Positions 59,979 through 61,243 of a stretch of DNA of 61,243 nucleotides are shown here, in pieces; the stretch's first letter is position 1; each line of letters begins with the position of its first letter. The notes below the pieces were generated by a model that searched no databases, was not told the origin of the DNA, and saw only the letters and a program-made list of their open reading frames with translations. The DNA comes from JAQVEM01 sp964616545. Its GTDB lineage: Bacteria; Actinomycetota; Humimicrobiia; Humimicrobiales; Humimicrobiaceae. The stretch covers positions 1 through 61,243 of the forward strand of contig CAZTUA010000048.1 of assembly GCA_964616545.1 (NCBI GenBank). Reading direction: 5' to 3'. The translations under genes were made by a program, and so were the position numbers.

Positions 59979-60839
59979 ATGAAATTACAATTTGAGTGTG
60001 TCCCCTGTTATGTAAGGCAGGCGCTTGATGCGGCAAAGCTGGCCACAGATGATAAAAAAATTCATGAAAAACTATTAAGGAAGGCACTTATTGTGGCTTC
60101 TGAATTTGATATTAGCGGTAGCGGTTTTGTAATGCAGGCAAAAATTAAAAAAATTCTGGAAGAAATGCTGCCGGCAGTTGATCCATATAAAAATGTAAAA
60201 AAGAAATTCAATAATATAGCTCTCGGACTTGTGGATGAACTAAAGAAAATAATAAAAGATTCAGAAGACCCCTTTGAAACAGGTCTCAGAATATCACTGG
60301 CCGGCAATATAATTGATTTCGGACCGGCAACTACCGTGAATGAAAAAGTTATAGAGGAAGCAATAAAAAAATCCCTGTCCCAGAAGCTTGACAGCGGGAA
60401 GGTCGCGCTGCTGAAAAAAGAAATCGAAAATGCAGGAAAGATTTTATTCATAGGTGATAATGCAGGAGAGATAGTACTTGATAAGATTTTTATGGAGAAC
60501 TTACCATATGAAAAAATTACCTATGCGGTGAGAGGAGGCCCGGCATTAAACGATGCCACTATTGAGGATGCGAAAATGGTAGGAATGGTGGATTACGTAA
60601 GGGTCATAACAACCGGACTGGATATGCCGGCCGCAATACTGCCTCTCTGTTCTGAAGAATTTGTAAGTGAGTATAAAAAGTCCGGCCTTATCATTTCAAA
60701 AGGTCAGGGTAATTATGAAGCATTGTGCGAGGAAGACAATAATATATTTTTCTTACTGAAAATAAAGTGCCCCCTGGTTGCAAGAAATTTCGGAAAGAAA
60801 TACGAAGTAGGGGATATAGTAGTACATAACAACCGGTAG
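59979..60839 (+). CDS. DUF89/ARMT1-like damage-control phosphatase family protein
   Basis: 286 residues. The N-terminus LQFECVPCYVRQALDAAKL with CxxC, the metal motif ILFIGDNAGEIVLDKIFM (GDNAGE) near 163, and AVRGGPALNDATIEDAKMVG and LIISKGQGNYEAL near the end are the DUF89 hallmarks. Archaeal-type members of about this length act as metal-dependent phosphatases on damaged metabolites; a specific substrate is not known here. Confidence 0.9.
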   Translation: MKLQFECVPCYVRQALDAAKLATDDKKIHEKLLRKALIVASEFDISGSGFVMQAKIKKILEEMLPAVDPYKNVKKKFNNIALGLVDELKKIIKDSEDPFETGLRISLAGNIIDFGPATTVNEKVIEEAIKKSLSQKLDSGKVALLKKEIENAGKILFIGDNAGEIVLDKIFMENLPYEKITYAVRGGPALNDATIEDAKMVGMVDYVRVITTGLDMPAAILPLCSEEFVSEYKKSGLIISKGQGNYEALCEEDNNIFFLLKIKCPLVARNFGKKYEVGDIVVHNNR

Positions 60840-61005
60840 ATAATAATCTGTAAAATAATCATCAAGAATAACTCTCTCTAAAAATTTTTCAAATATCATT
60901 TCCTAAAGATACCCATGCTGCCCGCTAAAAAGTTACATCTTTTCTGACTAATTTTCTAACATATTGTATTGTATATTATTATATTTTATTAATAATAATT
61001 TATTC

Positions 61006-61034
61006 TTGACATTTATATTTAATTTTGTTAAATT
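61006..61034 (+). promoter_or_regulatory. Promoter of a possible short RNA or leader
   Basis: Perfect TTGACA (61006-61011), a 17-bp spacer and TAAATT (61029-61034, four of six). Confidence 0.55.
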
Positions 61035-61178
61035 ATTACTTAATATTTATATTAATGTTTTATTGAAAATTTAATTTTTATAGTTATTTATAGAGACTGT
61101 GATTTACATTCTATTATTTGGGCACTTTGGAATGTGAGGAGTCAGTAGTGCAACCGGCTTGAAAGGCCGGTTTTTTTT
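61035..61178 (+). ncRNA. Candidate short RNA or attenuated leader
   Basis: The segment between the promoter and the terminator would give an RNA of about 135-140 nt. It contains GGGCACTTTGGAATGTG, then a GAGGAGTCAGTAGTGC block before the terminator stem. I recognise no Rfam-type consensus. It could be a leader for a gene beyond the window. Confidence 0.3.
61152..61178 (+). terminator. Rho-independent terminator
   Basis: AACCGGC (61152-61158) pairs with GCCGGTT (61166-61172), then a T8 run starting at 61171. Perfect form. Confidence 0.85.
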
Positions 61179-61243
61179 ATCTGTAAAATTTGTGGTAAAG
61201 TATTTAAGTATTTATTATATCTATATATCTATAAATATTGATA

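Larger units (their letters stand above)
60840..61243 (+). other. Gene-free tail with a promoter and a terminator
   Basis: 404 bp with no coding region of note. It is strongly AT-rich until about 61090. It holds a promoter (61006-61034) and a terminator (61152-61178), described separately. Confidence 0.6.

Overview
The window looks like a chromosomal segment from an anaerobic, AT-rich bacterium with Gram-positive-type (Firmicutes/Actinobacteria-like) gene content. Several observations point this way. A tRNA(Trp)-type T-box leader precedes a tryptophan synthase beta gene. The gene orders rho-rpmE-thyX-DUF1385-prfA-prmC and tilS-hpt-ftsH-folE-folP-folBK are kept. TTG and GTG starts are common. 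There is a lipoteichoic-acid-synthase-like membrane sulfatase-fold protein. Anaerobic life is suggested by many radical SAM enzymes, ferredoxins, iron-sulfur flavoproteins, a MetF/MetV pair and a CooT-type nickel protein. I cannot place the lineage more precisely from sequence reading alone.

Layout. 0-13 kb: a truncated hydrolase, a HemW-like and a SPASM-like radical SAM protein, a lipoprotein sugar dehydrogenase, a membrane methyltransferase, two MFS transporters, an NCS2 purine permease, a PMT-like glycosyltransferase and an LtaS-like protein. 13-21.7 kb: an accessory, decayed region. It holds a PAS-PAS-GGDEF protein, four toxin-antitoxin loci (two broken), a row of tiny membrane proteins, a tandem flavodoxin protein and an L-ATC-hydrolase-like protein. 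Scattered through it are short repeats that resemble tRNA 3' ends or gene 3' ends, and a tRNA-Arg closes it. 21.8-26.9 kb: ddl, an aminotransferase, a GNAT protein and T-box-controlled trpB2. 27.3-43.5 kb: housekeeping genes (termination, release, thymidylate, tRNA modification, purine salvage, FtsH, folate) plus initiator tRNA-Met.

43.5-50.5 kb holds the most interesting block. It has two proteins sharing an MPGGD-type N-terminus, an Mrp ATPase, a radical SAM protein, two NifX-like proteins, a DUF134 regulator and two MinD-like ATPases with inserted ferredoxin domains, then an MBL-fold enzyme. It resembles the ORP (orange protein) clusters of sulfate reducers. Two 16-bp imperfect palindromes sit on a good promoter at its head, and a third copy sits on the promoter of a flavoprotein oxidoreductase 14 kb away. 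50.6-52.5 kb: metV, metF and a ferredoxin (methyl branch of C1 metabolism). 52.5-57.1 kb, minus strand: CooT, a TrmO fused to a His-rich domain, two methyltransferases, OsmC, a ferredoxin, an iron-sulfur flavoprotein and DUF1638. 57.3-60.8 kb: the flavoprotein oxidoreductase, a DnaJ-domain protein coupled to a methyltransferase, and a DUF89 protein. A promoter-terminator pair that may encode a short RNA ends the window.
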